Shown one piece after another: positions 1 to 11,076 of a stretch of DNA of 64,000 bases. Source of the stretch: Megasphaera vaginalis (ex Bordigoni et al. 2020) (GTDB lineage: Bacteria > Bacillota > Negativicutes > Veillonellales > Megasphaeraceae); assembly GCF_900240295.1 (NCBI RefSeq), contig NZ_OEQB01000001.1:124001-188000 (forward strand). Reading direction: 5' to 3'. The notes under the pieces were generated by a model, which worked only from the letters and a program-made list of their open reading frames with translations, was not told where the DNA came from and searched no databases. Made by a program: the position numbers and the translations under genes. Every line of letters starts with the position of its first letter. The first letter of the stretch is position 1.

Positions 1-626
1 TCAAGGGATGACGCAAAGGCGATAAGTCCGAAACGAGAGACAAGGCCGTACGTCGGTTTCAACCCGACAAGACCGCAATATGCAGCCGGCTGACGAACCG
101 AGCCTCCCGTATCGGAGCCGAGACTCCAAACGGCGGCGCCGGAAGCAACGGCGGCGGCGGAACCGCCGGAAGAGCCGCCGGGCACGCAATCCCTGTTCCA
201 CGGATTGGCAGTCACTTGAAACGCGGAGTTTTCCGTTGAACTGCCCATGGCGAATTCGTCCATATTCGTCTTGCCGAGACTGACGTAATCGAGGGCGCGC
301 AACTTATCAATAACCGTCGCATGATAAGGCGACCTGAAGTTTTCCAGTATTTTCGAGGCGCACGTCGCCTGTTCGCCCTTGATGCAGATATTATCCTTAA
401 TAGCGCCGGGAATACCGGCCAGATCGGCAATCTCTTCATGGGCGGCCAGCTTCCGGTCAACAACGGCGGCCGCTGCCGCCGCACCTTCCCTGTTATCCGA
501 TAAAAACGCCTTGACTTGCGGTTCGACAACATCCTTATGCGCCAGATACTTGGCCGTCAGCTCACAGGCTGAAATCTCGCCTTTGATCAATTTTTCATGC
601 AGTGCATGGATCGTCAATGCTTCCAC
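1..626 (-). CDS. gatA: Glutamyl-tRNA(Gln)/aspartyl-tRNA(Asn) amidotransferase subunit A, 3' end outside window
   Basis: GatA is the amidase subunit of the GatCAB complex. It releases ammonia from glutamine to convert Glu-tRNA(Gln) (or Asp-tRNA(Asn)) into the correct aminoacyl-tRNA. About 208 N-terminal residues are in the window. They show the amidase-signature catalytic residues: Lys77 in GAIKDN, the GGSSGGS stretch near 150-156 (cis-Ser) and [12 protein letters not shown] near 170-181 (nucleophile region). The start is read as GTG at 626, because a strong GAGGAGGGG ribosome-binding site lies at 631-639 and overlaps the gatC stop codon; no ATG with a site is near. The gene follows gatC by 11 bases, so the two are probably translationally coupled. 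The C-terminal half lies beyond position 1. Confidence 0.95.
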   Translation of the reverse strand, partial: MEALTIHALHEKLIKGEISACELTAKYLAHKDVVEPQVKAFLSDNREGAAAAAAVVDRKLAAHEEIADLAGIPGAIKDNICIKGEQATCASKILENFRSPYHATVIDKLRALDYVSLGKTNMDEFAMGSSTENSAFQVTANPWNRDCVPGGSSGGSAAAVASGAAVWSLGSDTGGSVRQPAAYCGLVGLKPTYGLVSRFGLIAFASSL

Positions 627-637
627 AGTACCCCTCC

Positions 638-928
638 TCAGTCTTGTATCACTTTCGGAACCTTGAAGTAGCCGTCTTCCCGTTCCGGCGCATTCTGCAA
701 CGCATCTTCGTTGGACATGGAAGGCTGCGGCACATCTTCGCGCATAACGTTAAACATGGAAACGGCGTGAGCCGTCGGTTCGACATCACTGATATCAACT
801 TGACCGATAAGCTCCATGTACGTCAAAATATCATTCAATTGCTTGCCGACAGATTCCAGGTCTTCGTCTTGCACTTCCAATCGAGACAACAGTGCGATCT
901 TTTTGATTTCTTCGGCACTAACCTTCAT
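638..928 (-). CDS. gatC: Amidotransferase subunit C
   Basis: GatC is the small clamp subunit that wraps GatA and GatB in the tRNA-dependent amidotransferase. The product is 96 residues, normal for the family, and begins [19 protein letters not shown] with the typical helical N-terminus and a late DVEPTAHAV segment. The ATG at 928 is chosen because AAGGAGTG sits just upstream; an in-frame extension to 964 has no site. A TATAAT-like hexamer at 983-988 in the gap after ligA could give the gatCA pair its own promoter, but the -35 match is poor. The gene order ligA-gatC-gatA is common in Firmicutes. Confidence 0.95.
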   Translation of the reverse strand: MKVSAEEIKKIALLSRLEVQDEDLESVGKQLNDILTYMELIGQVDISDVEPTAHAVSMFNVMREDVPQPSMSNEDALQNAPEREDGYFKVPKVIQD

Positions 929-1014
929 AGCGACACTCCTTATTGAAAATGTAATTACCAGCACAGTAGTTCACAACGTATAATTATATCATTTTTCTTT
1001 TTTTTTGAGAAATG

Positions 1015-3030
<2,016 letters not shown>

Positions 3031-5232
3031 CTATAGTTTTTCAAGGGGTGCATATTTAACGACGATCTGACGTATCCCCTGCGTAGGAAATTGTATCCTC
3101 ATCTGCATTCCCGCCCCTTCGCCGATAACATCCAAAACCGTGCCGGTCCCCCAAACCTTATGGCGAACCCGGTCCCCTTTCTGCCACGAAGAATCGACAG
3201 CGCGGCTTTTCGGCAGCGACGTCGTCACCGGTTTTGTCAAAATCGAAAGGCGCTGCTTCCCCGGTACGGCCCCTTCACGCTGCGATGGCAAGGCGGCGCG
3301 GCGATGAAATTCTTCGATTAACCCGTCGGGAATTTCCCCCAGGAAGCGGCTCGGCAAATACGCGGCGACGCGGCCGTACATCGTCCGCGTCGCCGCATTG
3401 GTCACATACAGCTGACGTTCCGCCCGCGTAATGCCGACATAAGCCAGACGCCGTTCTTCTTCAATCTGCGCCGTATCCAGCAAGGTGCGGCTATGCGGAA
3501 AGAGCCCCTCATCCAGGCCGGCGAGAAAAACGACGGGAAACTCCAGTCCCTTAGCGGCATGAAGCGTCATCAGCGTAACCTTGGAATCGTTGCTTTCAAA
3601 ATCGTCAACATCGCTGACCAATGCGATATTTTCCAGAAAATCCTGCAAACTGCCGCCTTCATTCGTATCCATGTAATCCTTCGCAACGGAAAGAAATTCG
3701 CCGACATTGTCTTTACGGCTTTCACCTTGCGGATCATGAGCCGCATCCTGATCGAGCATGGCGCCGTAGCCCGTATCGGCGATAACGTGCTCGATCAGCG
3801 TCAACAGATCCCATTCTGCCACATGGCTGAGCAAGTCAAAAATCGTCACGGTAAAATCTTCCAGCGCCGCCTTGGCACGCTTCGTAACAGGCAGATTCTC
3901 TTCCGACGAAAGCGCCTCAAAGAGAGAGACTCGTCTCGCTTCGGCAAAGTCGGTCAAATGCTCCAGCGTCGCCGCTCCGATATTCCGTTTCGGCACGTTG
4001 ATGATACGGATCAAGCTCAAACTGTCCTCCGGATTGTAAAGCAGACGCAAATAAGCCAATACATCTTTAATTTCCTTGCGGTCGTAGAACTTCGTGCCGC
4101 CCACCATCGTATAGGGCACGCCGTAACGGATAAGCTTTTCTTCCAAGACGCGGGACTGGGAGTTCGTACGGAAAAGAACGGCCATATCACCGTAGGGCTC
4201 GCGACTGATCTCGTGACGATTATACATCACGCCGGCAATGTAATCCGCTTCATCATGCTCTGTCTGCGCCGCGTAATGGATAATCTTGCCGCCTGCGGCA
4301 TTTTCGGTCCACAAGACTTTCTTCGGCCGTTCTTCGTTATTTTCGATAACCGCATTAGCCGCATTCAAAATCGTCTGCGTCGAGCGGTAATTCTGTTCCA
4401 GTTTGATCGTCGTGCCATCGGGGTAGTCGCCCATGAAGTCGATAATGTTCTGAATATCGGCGCCGCGCCAGGCATAAATACTCTGATCCGCGTCGCCGAC
4501 GACGCAAATATTCCGCCACTTGGCAGCCAACATCTTCGTCAGCATATATTGCGCCTTGTTCGTATCCTGATATTCATCAACCAAAACATAGTGAAAACGG
4601 TCTTGGTACTTTTCTCGTATTTCCCGTCTTTCCTGCAACAACTTGACGGCTGTCAGCAAAAGATCGTCAAAATCAAGGGCGTTGTTTTCCTTCAGTTTCT
4701 TCTCATATAAGGCGTACGCCTCGGCGACCTTCTGCTCGTAAAAATCGCCGGCCCGTTCGGCATATTCCGCAGCCGTCCAAAGCACATTCTTGGCACTTGA
4801 AATCGTCCCCAGAACGGAGCGCGGTGGAAATTGCTTATCGTCAAGATTCATTGTTTTCAGGCAGTCCTTGATGAGCGTCAGTTGATCGGCGCTGTCGTAA
4901 ATCGAAAAATTGCGCGTGTATCCGCTGAAGCCGTCGATTTCAAAGCGAAGCAATTTGGCACAAAAAGAATGAAAGGTGCTGAGCCAGATTTTTTCCGCCG
5001 TCGTACCGACGAGATGCTGCACACGCTCACGCATTTCCTTTGCGGCCTTGTTAGTAAAGGTAATCGCCAGAATCTGATACGGCGCCGCACCTTTTTCCAA
5101 TAAGTGAGCAATACGGCAGGTCAGGACCTTCGTCTTTCCCGATCCGGCGCCGGCCGTAATCAACAGCGGCCCTTCCGTATGCCGCACGGCCTCAAGCTGC
5201 CTGTCGTTTAAGGTTGCAAAAATGGGGTTCAT
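3031..5232 (-). CDS. pcrA: ATP-dependent DNA helicase PcrA (UvrD/Rep family)
   Basis: PcrA is a superfamily 1A 3'-5' helicase that unwinds nicked DNA in repair and removes RecA or RNA polymerase roadblocks. The 733-residue protein starts with the Q-motif region (LNDRQLEAVRHTEGP), then Walker A GAGSGKT near 29-35, the TFTNKAAKEMRER motif Ia, Walker B with VDEYQDTN, GDADQSIYAWRGA (motif III), QNYRST (motif IV), TLHAAKGLEFPVVF (motif V) and VGITRAERQLY (motif VI). A C-terminal tail with a Tudor-like WQKGDRVRHKVWGTGTV segment is typical of PcrA. An AAGGAG site precedes the ATG at 5232. The next gene in the operon is ligA. Confidence 0.97.
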   Translation of the reverse strand: MNPIFATLNDRQLEAVRHTEGPLLITAGAGSGKTKVLTCRIAHLLEKGAAPYQILAITFTNKAAKEMRERVQHLVGTTAEKIWLSTFHSFCAKLLRFEIDGFSGYTRNFSIYDSADQLTLIKDCLKTMNLDDKQFPPRSVLGTISSAKNVLWTAAEYAERAGDFYEQKVAEAYALYEKKLKENNALDFDDLLLTAVKLLQERREIREKYQDRFHYVLVDEYQDTNKAQYMLTKMLAAKWRNICVVGDADQSIYAWRGADIQNIIDFMGDYPDGTTIKLEQNYRSTQTILNAANAVIENNEERPKKVLWTENAAGGKIIHYAAQTEHDEADYIAGVMYNRHEISREPYGDMAVLFRTNSQSRVLEEKLIRYGVPYTMVGGTKFYDRKEIKDVLAYLRLLYNPEDSLSLIRIINVPKRNIGAATLEHLTDFAEARRVSLFEALSSEENLPVTKRAKAALEDFTVTIFDLLSHVAEWDLLTLIEHVIADTGYGAMLDQDAAHDPQGESRKDNVGEFLSVAKDYMDTNEGGSLQDFLENIALVSDVDDFESNDSKVTLMTLHAAKGLEFPVVFLAGLDEGLFPHSRTLLDTAQIEEERRLAYVGITRAERQLYVTNAATRTMYGRVAAYLPSRFLGEIPDGLIEEFHRRAALPSQREGAVPGKQRLSILTKPVTTSLPKSRAVDSSWQKGDRVRHKVWGTGTVLDVIGEGAGMQMRIQFPTQGIRQIVVKYAPLEKL

Positions 5233-5259
5233 ACAAGCTCCTTACGTCTATACAGAAGA

Positions 5260-5291
5260 AAAGGGCCCACACCGCATGATGAGGGCCTTGA
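5260..5291 (-). terminator. Possible terminator after the pyrophosphatase gene
   Basis: Between the pyrophosphatase stop and the pcrA start, the minus strand holds an AAGGCCC...GGGCCCTT imperfect hairpin with a one-base bulge, followed by a TTTTCTTCTG tract. The stem is short and the loop long, so termination here is only plausible. Confidence 0.4.
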
Positions 5292-5305
5292 TAAAAGCGC
5301 AACAT

Positions 5306-6574
5306 TTACATTGCCGAAAGGATCGGCGGAATAACCTGCTTCTTACGGCTCATGACCTGCGGCAGGAATACTTCCTTATCAAGGACGTCGGCAGCAAAAG
5401 CCTTGGCTACGATATCATCCATGTTGCCGGCAAAAATCAGATTCGTCGATTCGTCGATAATGCTCGTGATCATCAGGAAGGATGCGACATAATTCTTTTC
5501 GGCGCGCATTTTTTCCAGCGCGCTGAGAAGGACTTTTTTCTGAGCCAGCAAGTCCGTCGTATCCATGACCTGCACCTGCGATACCGTAAAAGTCTTCCCG
5601 TTGCCGTTGAATTCCTTCATATCGTTATGAGCGATCTGATCCGGCGTCAAATCGGAAACATTCGCGCCGGCCTTGAGCATTTCCATGCCGTATGTCTCGA
5701 TATCGACACCGGCGATCTCCGCCAACTTACAGGCCGCCTGTTTATCCTCTTCCGTGCAGGTAGGCGAACGGAACAAAACGGTATCGGAAATGATCGCCGA
5801 AAGCAACAGTCCGGCGATAGCCTTGGGAATGGCAATATGCGCCGCTTCATACTGTTCCGTTACAATAGTCGCCGAACAGCCGACGGGCTTGAAAAGGATA
5901 AAGATCGGACCGGCCGTCGCTAAGGTGCCGCCGATGCGATGATGATCGAGAACGCCGATGATTTCAGCTTCGTCAATGCCGTCGATGATCTGCTTTTTTT
6001 CATTGTGATCGACGAGAAATACCTTCTGCTTCTTCACCTTGGCTACCGCTTCGGCGCAAACCAAGCCCACATACTTACCGTCATCCGTTACGGGATATGT
6101 CCCTTCGGCAGGTACGTCGTGGCCGTTATCGCCGACGGCGAAAGAAAGCGCCGGATCGTGAGCCAAGGCCTTAATCGTACTGAGTTCTTCGCCGCGTACG
6201 GTCTTAATAAATTCTTCAGCCAAGGCGGCGCGGTCAACAACGCCGACAAACTTGCCGCCGTCCGATACGGGAAGTATATCCGCAGCGTGGCCGCGGAACC
6301 AGTTGGCGGCATCCTTCAGACTGGCGCTGACAGGCAGCGCCGCCATATCGGTATAAACGGCGTCGCCGACCTTTACATAAAAATCCGTAACCAACGGCTG
6401 CAATTCCACGTGAAAATACTGCAAGGCGAAAAGCGATTCCTTGTTCGGTTCACCGGCGCGGACGGCTACGGCGTCAAAGCCTTGGAGCTGCTTCAATTTG
6501 GCCATTGCCAGCGAAGAGCAAATGGAATCTGTATCAGGGCTTCTGTGCCCCGTAACGAAGATATCGTGTTTCAT
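5306..6574 (-). CDS. ppaC: Manganese-dependent inorganic pyrophosphatase with CBS domain pair (family II)
   Basis: It hydrolyses pyrophosphate to phosphate, driving biosynthetic reactions. The 422-residue protein has the DHH-family metal motifs GHRSPDTDS (9-17), VDHNE (188-192) and LDHHR (209-213), and a C-terminal DHHA2 domain with a KKQ-type tail. Between the first two motifs, residues about 65-180 form a CBS pair (TDMAALPVSASL..., YPVTDDGKYVGLV). Known CBS-pyrophosphatases are regulated by adenine nucleotides through this pair; many also carry a DRTGG domain, which I do not see here, consistent with the intermediate length. Start: ATG at 6574 lies 9 bases from a TGAGGTG site; the ATG at 6583 is too close to it, and a longer upstream frame lacks a site. 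Confidence 0.94.
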   Translation of the reverse strand: MKHDIFVTGHRSPDTDSICSSLAMAKLKQLQGFDAVAVRAGEPNKESLFALQYFHVELQPLVTDFYVKVGDAVYTDMAALPVSASLKDAANWFRGHAADILPVSDGGKFVGVVDRAALAEEFIKTVRGEELSTIKALAHDPALSFAVGDNGHDVPAEGTYPVTDDGKYVGLVCAEAVAKVKKQKVFLVDHNEKKQIIDGIDEAEIIGVLDHHRIGGTLATAGPIFILFKPVGCSATIVTEQYEAAHIAIPKAIAGLLLSAIISDTVLFRSPTCTEEDKQAACKLAEIAGVDIETYGMEMLKAGANVSDLTPDQIAHNDMKEFNGNGKTFTVSQVQVMDTTDLLAQKKVLLSALEKMRAEKNYVASFLMITSIIDESTNLIFAGNMDDIVAKAFAADVLDKEVFLPQVMSRKKQVIPPILSAM

Positions 6575-6622
6575 CAATGTCATCACCTCATAATAAAAAT
6601 GGACACTTATATATGTCAATAT

Positions 6623-6651
6623 ATTATAGCATAAGCATCCCGTAAAATAAA
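6623..6651 (-). promoter_or_regulatory. Promoter of the pyrophosphatase gene
   Basis: On the minus strand, TTTATT (6646-6651), a 17-base spacer and TATAAT (6623-6628) preceded by TG one base upstream form an extended -10 promoter about 50 bases before the ppaC start. Confidence 0.5.
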
Positions 6652-6699
6652 GATTGCAAGACTGCCGCGCTCCTTCTTCGCAAAGGACAACGCCTGCAT

Positions 6700-6734
6700 A
6701 AAAAAAACAAGGATCGGAAAATTTCCGATCCTTG
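6700..6734 (-). terminator. Rho-independent terminator of rplS
   Basis: A perfect 13-base stem (CAAGGATCGGAAA and its complement) with almost no loop is followed on the minus strand by eight T residues. It lies just beyond the rplS stop codon. Confidence 0.92.
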
Positions 6735-6752
6735 CCTGCGTCCCTGCCATTC

Positions 6753-7094
6753 TTAGCGACGTTCGCGAATCCGGGCAGCCTTGCCTGTAAGTCCGCGCAG
6801 ATAATGCAGCTTTGCGCGGCGGACAATACCGCGGCGGGAAACTTCGATCTTTGCCAGTCGGGGAGAGTGCACCAAGAAAGTACGTTCAACACCGACACCG
6901 TAAGAAAGCCGGCGAACGGTGAAGGTTTCCCGAACGCCACCGTTCTGGCGGCCGATGACGACGCCTTCAAAGACCTGAATACGTTCCCGGTTGCCTTCGA
7001 CAACCTTTACGTGTACCTTTACGGTATCACCGGGGCGGAAGTCGGGAATGTCGCTGCGAAGTTGTTCCTGTTCAAGTACGCTGATGATATTCAT
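6753..7094 (-). CDS. rplS: 50S ribosomal protein L19
   Basis: L19 sits at the 30S-50S interface. The 113-residue product has the family's diagnostic segments [49 protein letters not shown] and [11 protein letters not shown]-like C-terminus. The start at 7094 is preceded by AGGAGG; the in-frame extension upstream (MSYRRKKK) begins inside the site. The gene has its own promoter and terminator and so is monocistronic here, although in many Firmicutes rplS follows trmD, which in this genome lies about 39 kb away. Confidence 0.97.
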   Translation of the reverse strand: MNIISVLEQEQLRSDIPDFRPGDTVKVHVKVVEGNRERIQVFEGVVIGRQNGGVRETFTVRRLSYGVGVERTFLVHSPRLAKIEVSRRGIVRRAKLHYLRGLTGKAARIRERR

Positions 7095-7191
7095 TTTCTT
7101 TTTCCTCCTATAAGACATTCATGCCTTCCGTGGTCCGTCTCCATACCGGCCATCGTCTTGCAGACAGAGGAGTGCCTAAATTAACGTATAG

Positions 7192-7221
7192 AGTATATCA
7201 CAAAAGAAATTTGTTTGGCAA
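7192..7221 (-). promoter_or_regulatory. Promoter of rplS
   Basis: TTGCCA (7216-7221), an 18-base spacer and TATACT (7192-7197) on the minus strand. It leaves a leader of about 90 bases before rplS; whether that leader folds into an L19 autoregulatory element cannot be judged by eye. Confidence 0.65.
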
Positions 7222-7236
7222 GTCGTAAGTAAAATT

Positions 7237-7812
7237 TTACAGAGACTTCGGTTCGACGGCTCCTGCCGGCACAAAGGTTTCGGTCATATGCTGCAGAACA
7301 GGCCGGTACTGCGCTTCCTGGCTCGTCTGGTAAATGACGGAAAAGGCCGCATACGTATTGCTCTTCTTATTGTAGCTGAACACATGGTAATACGACTTCC
7401 CGTCCTTATTCCAGGACACAGTAAAGGAGTCGCCGGTCCGTGTATTCGTCGTCAATGCGGGAGAACCGTTGATCCCCATATCCATCGTATATAACTCATC
7501 GACAGTAAAATTCAGCCGGTTTACGGCTCCGTAGACAAAAATCGTCACCGTATCGGCAGGATCCTGAAAATAAGCGCCGTCTCCGTACGTCGTGGATTCC
7601 ATCTGCGTAGCCGTCTTCGGCACTTCCAGCGAATATCCGTACGTCTTATTGAAATACGTATAATAGTTGCTGTCGCTGCTCATATAGACTTCAACGGCAT
7701 TGTCGCCGGCGGCGTCGCCAACGGCAAAACCGGGAGATTCGGCAAAAACGGTAATCCCTGTCAGCAGTGCAAAAAAGGCGACGAGCAAGGCAAGTTTTTT
7801 TCCATTCAACAT
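7237..7812 (-). CDS. Secreted protein of unknown function
   Basis: I do not recognise this family. The 191-residue product has a clear signal peptide: KK near the start, a hydrophobic run to about residue 21, and a VFA|ES cleavage site near 24. The mature part has a YGYSLEVP segment, then beta-strand-like stretches (TVTIFVYGAVN, SFTVSWNKDG, AAFSVIYQTS), which resembles small soluble beta-rich domains that begin with 'gYSi.vP', but this is only a resemblance. The ATG at 7812 is preferred over a GTG at 7821 because AAGGAGC at 7823-7829 is well spaced only for the ATG. It starts 16 bases after the glyS stop and is probably co-transcribed with glyQS; no functional link is evident. Confidence 0.8.
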   Translation of the reverse strand: MLNGKKLALLVAFFALLTGITVFAESPGFAVGDAAGDNAVEVYMSSDSNYYTYFNKTYGYSLEVPKTATQMESTTYGDGAYFQDPADTVTIFVYGAVNRLNFTVDELYTMDMGINGSPALTTNTRTGDSFTVSWNKDGKSYYHVFSYNKKSNTYAAFSVIYQTSQEAQYRPVLQHMTETFVPAGAVEPKSL

Positions 7813-7828
7813 GACAATCACGCTCCTT

Positions 7829-9877
7829 TTACAATAATTTTTTAATATTTCCCAGCGGCCTGATCAACGCAAAAACGGCGGTCAGCAAGTGCAGCCGATT
7901 CCTTTTGACCGATTCCTTTTCATGCATGACCAAAACGTTGTCAAGGAAGGCGTTGATCGGTTCGACACCTTCGGACAAAATGGCGACGGCCGCCGTATAA
8001 TCACATGTCGAGTAGGCTTGCGACAAACGGCCGGACATGGCTTGGCAGGCAGCGAAAAGCGCCGTTTCTTCCTTACTTTCAAATAAGGAGGGATCGACAG
8101 CCGTATCGTCGGCATCTTTGACCATATTGCCAACGCGAGTATAGGCTTGCAGCAATTCCGTCTGTTCCATAACGCCGGCGGCTGCCAATGCCGCCGCGCG
8201 CTTGGCAGCCGCGGCCGCATTCAGTGTGTCAGATTGTAAAACGCAATCAATAATGCGGTAATCAAACCCCTGATCTTGTAAAATATTTTTCAGACGAAGA
8301 GCAAAATATTCGTTAAGCTGACCCATGACGGCTTCCCGATCGTTAAAAGCGACATGCAAAAGCTCCAGGATGTACGCGAAAACTTCCGTACAATTCAAAT
8401 TCCAGTCCGCTTCCATCAGGATATTCAGAATGCCGATCGTCTGCCGGCGCAAGGCAAAGGGGTCCTGCGATCCCGTCGGAACCAGGCCCAGGCTGAACGA
8501 ACCGGTAATGGTATCGAATTTATCGGCAACGACGAGAATTTTTCCCATTATCGTCTGCGGCAGCCCGTCTCCGGCGAAGCGCGGCAAATACTGTTCGTTA
8601 ATCGCTTCGGCTACAGCCGCCTTTTCTCCGTCAAGAAGCGCATACTCCTTCCCCATGACGCCCTGCAATTCCGTAAATTCCATAACCATCTGCGTCAATA
8701 AATCGGTCTTCGCCAATAAAGAAAGACGCTGCAAATCGCGGTTATCGACGGGCAAATCCAACTTATCCTTCAAGAATACCGTAATGGCCGCCAGGCGTTC
8801 GGCTTTATCACGAAGCGTTCCCAAGCCGTCTTGGAAAACGATTTTCTGCAAATCGTCAATACGGTCGGCCAATTTTTTCTTTTTATCTTCTTCAAAGAAA
8901 AATTTGGCGTCGTCGAGCCGGGCCCGCAGTACGCGTTCATTACCGCGCCGGACCGTTTCCAAATACGCGGCATCGCCGTTGCGTACGGTCAGGAAAAGAT
9001 TCATGAGCTTGCCGTCCCCGTCGCGCATCGGAAAATAACGCTGATGATCCTTCATCGGCGTGATGATGGCAGCTTCCGGCAACGCCAGAAATTCTTTGTC
9101 AAAAGCGCCGCAGAGGACTGTCGGGTACTCGACGAGATAAACGACCTCTTCCAGCAGCTCTTCATCTATCATGACCCTACCGCCCTTTTCTTCCGCCAGT
9201 TCTTGCAGCCCTTTGAGAATCATCGCTTTCCGCTCTTCCGGGTCGACGATGAGAAAATGTTCCTTCGTTACCCGTTCATATTCACGCATGGAAGAAACGG
9301 TAAAATCCCCTGTCCCCAAGAAGCGATGACCGCGGCTGACCTTGCCTGCCTGAACGCCGGCCAGCGAAAAAGGAATGACGTCGCTGCCGAAAAGACCTAC
9401 GAACCAGCGCAGGGGGCGAACGAAACGAACATCCTGATTTCCCCATATCATGCTCTTCGGAAAAGATAAGGACAGGACGAGCTCTTTCATCATTGCCGGC
9501 AAAAGGCTCGCCGTCGCGGCGCCGACAGTCGTCACATCGGCAAAAACGTAGCCGTCTTCGACGATCAGATCGGCAACATCGACTTGCTGCCCGCGAGCAA
9601 AACCTGCAGCCGCCTTTGTCGGCTTTCCTTCGCCATCAAAAGCGATCTTGACGGACGGCCCTTTATTTCTGGCCGAAACGTCGGCCTGTTTTTCCGCGAC
9701 ACCGGCTATCAGCAAAGCTACACGGCGCGGTGTGCCGAGCACTCTGATCGCTTCATGGCTGATATGGGCTTCCTTGAACTTCGCTGCCGCCAATTCCTTC
9801 ACCTGTCTCAACAGGCTCGGCATATAATGAGCCGGTATTTCTTCCGTGCCGATTTCCAGTAATAAATCTCTGCTCAT
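7829..9877 (-). CDS. glyS: Glycine--tRNA ligase beta subunit
   Basis: This is the large subunit of the bacterial alpha2beta2 glycyl-tRNA synthetase, which supplies tRNA recognition and anticodon binding. The 682-residue length is typical. The N-terminus MSRDLLLEIGTEEIPAHYM is the family signature; the central RVVLARLDDAKFFFEEDKK-type helix (here RVLRARLDDAKFFFEEDKKKK) and the FDTITGSFSLGLVPTGSQDPFALRR motif are also diagnostic. Its ATG directly follows the TAA of glyQ, with an AGGAGG site inside the glyQ 3' end, so the two subunits are coupled in translation and controlled together by the T-box. Confidence 0.98.
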   Translation of the reverse strand: MSRDLLLEIGTEEIPAHYMPSLLRQVKELAAAKFKEAHISHEAIRVLGTPRRVALLIAGVAEKQADVSARNKGPSVKIAFDGEGKPTKAAAGFARGQQVDVADLIVEDGYVFADVTTVGAATASLLPAMMKELVLSLSFPKSMIWGNQDVRFVRPLRWFVGLFGSDVIPFSLAGVQAGKVSRGHRFLGTGDFTVSSMREYERVTKEHFLIVDPEERKAMILKGLQELAEEKGGRVMIDEELLEEVVYLVEYPTVLCGAFDKEFLALPEAAIITPMKDHQRYFPMRDGDGKLMNLFLTVRNGDAAYLETVRRGNERVLRARLDDAKFFFEEDKKKKLADRIDDLQKIVFQDGLGTLRDKAERLAAITVFLKDKLDLPVDNRDLQRLSLLAKTDLLTQMVMEFTELQGVMGKEYALLDGEKAAVAEAINEQYLPRFAGDGLPQTIMGKILVVADKFDTITGSFSLGLVPTGSQDPFALRRQTIGILNILMEADWNLNCTEVFAYILELLHVAFNDREAVMGQLNEYFALRLKNILQDQGFDYRIIDCVLQSDTLNAAAAAKRAAALAAAGVMEQTELLQAYTRVGNMVKDADDTAVDPSLFESKEETALFAACQAMSGRLSQAYSTCDYTAAVAILSEGVEPINAFLDNVLVMHEKESVKRNRLHLLTAVFALIRPLGNIKKLL

Positions 9878-10753
9878 TTATTTATCCTCCTTCAACATCG
9901 GGAATCCCAATTTCTCACGCTGCTCCAAATACGTCTTCGCACAGGCCCGGGCCATATTGCGGACACGACCGATAAACGCGGCGCGCTCGCTGACGCTGAT
10001 AGCGCCGCCGGCATCCAAGAGATTGAAGGTATGCGAACATTTCAGGACGTAATCATACGCCGGAATGACGAAACCGGCCTGAATAACCCGCATGGCTTCC
10101 GCTTCATAGAGATCAAATAGATGAAACAGCAATTTCGAATCGCTCAAGGTAAAGGCATACGTCGACTGCTCCACTTCATTTTGGTGGAAAATATCACCGT
10201 ACGTTACGCCCGTCGTCCACTCCAGGTCATAGACGTTATCTACGCCCTGGATATACATGGCCAGTCGTTCCATGCCGTAGGTAATTTCTGAAGACACAGG
10301 CTTGACATCAATACCGCCGACTTGTTGGAAGTACGTGAATTGCGTGATTTCCATGCCGTCAAGCCATACTTCCCAACCGAGTCCCCAGGCGCCGAGGGTC
10401 GGCGATTCCCAGTTGTCTTCAACGAAACGGATATCATGCTCCTGCGGATTGATGCCGAGTTCTTCCAGGCTCTGCAAATACAACTCCTGAATATTGTACG
10501 GTGAAGGCTTGCAGATAACCTGGAACTGATGATGCTGATAAAGGCGGTTCGGATTATCGCCGTACCGTCCGTCTGCCGGGCGCCGTGACGGCTCTACGTA
10601 GGCGACATGCCACGGTTCCGGCCCCAAGGTACGCAAGAATGTAGCCGGATTCATCGTACCGGCGCCCTTTTCCACATCATACGGTTCCTGAATGATGCAG
10701 CCTTGGGAAGACCAAAATTTCTTCAATGCAAAGATCATTTCCTGAAAATTCAT
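9878..10753 (-). CDS. glyQ: Glycine--tRNA ligase alpha subunit
   Basis: The alpha subunit carries the class II catalytic core that forms glycyl-adenylate. The 291-residue protein begins [19 protein letters not shown] and contains the family's [33 protein letters not shown] and YQHHQFQVI motifs. The ATG at 10753 is chosen because GGAGGG sits 8 bases upstream; the frame is open further upstream, but that part is the T-box leader. First gene of glyQ-glyS-7812. Confidence 0.98.
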   Translation of the reverse strand: MNFQEMIFALKKFWSSQGCIIQEPYDVEKGAGTMNPATFLRTLGPEPWHVAYVEPSRRPADGRYGDNPNRLYQHHQFQVICKPSPYNIQELYLQSLEELGINPQEHDIRFVEDNWESPTLGAWGLGWEVWLDGMEITQFTYFQQVGGIDVKPVSSEITYGMERLAMYIQGVDNVYDLEWTTGVTYGDIFHQNEVEQSTYAFTLSDSKLLFHLFDLYEAEAMRVIQAGFVIPAYDYVLKCSHTFNLLDAGGAISVSERAAFIGRVRNMARACAKTYLEQREKLGFPMLKEDK

Positions 10754-10774
10754 CTGTTTTCCCTCCTGAAATAC

Positions 10775-10994
10775 AAAAAAAGTCCCTGTAACATGTCCTG
10801 TTACAGGGACGAGCTTACACCCGCGGTTCCACCCCGATTGGTCAAAAGACCCGCTTAATTCATGAGCCATACACATTTCACGGAGAAACTTCCGACTCCG
10901 GCCTTCGGAACGCCTTTCAGCACTATGCGATAAGCTCTCACCGTCCTTATCTCGCTGCTCTTGCGCCTACTCCCTTTCCTGCATCGCCGATATT
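10775..10994 (-). ncRNA. T-box leader (glycine-responsive) of glyQS
   Basis: The minus-strand leader ends with the T-box sequence GGGTGGAACCGCG (about 10822-10835), followed by a terminator with an 11-base stem GTCCCTGTAAC...GTTACAGGGAC and seven T residues (10775-10810). Upstream are stem I features: GGGAGTA near the 5' end, a GGTGAGAGC distal segment, and a GGC triplet at 10912-10914 in the position expected for a glycine specifier. Known mechanism: uncharged tRNA-Gly binds the specifier and T-box, stabilises the antiterminator and lets transcription reach glyQS. The specifier assignment was made by eye. Confidence 0.93.
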
Positions 10995-11000
10995 GCGTTT

Positions 11001-11029
11001 ATCATAGCAAAGAACGGGCGAAAAGTCAA
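11001..11029 (-). promoter_or_regulatory. Promoter of the glyQS T-box transcript
   Basis: TTGACT (11024-11029), a 17-base spacer and TATGAT (11001-11006) on the minus strand, directly before the T-box stem I. Confidence 0.85.
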
Positions 11030-11076
11030 TTTATGCCAAGCCCTTTTCCGGAAGAGCCGCTCCTTCTCCCCAATGG

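Noticed and set aside
3493-4710. 405-codon open frame on the plus strand
   Set aside because: Antisense to pcrA; the frame stays open because of the codon pattern of the real gene.
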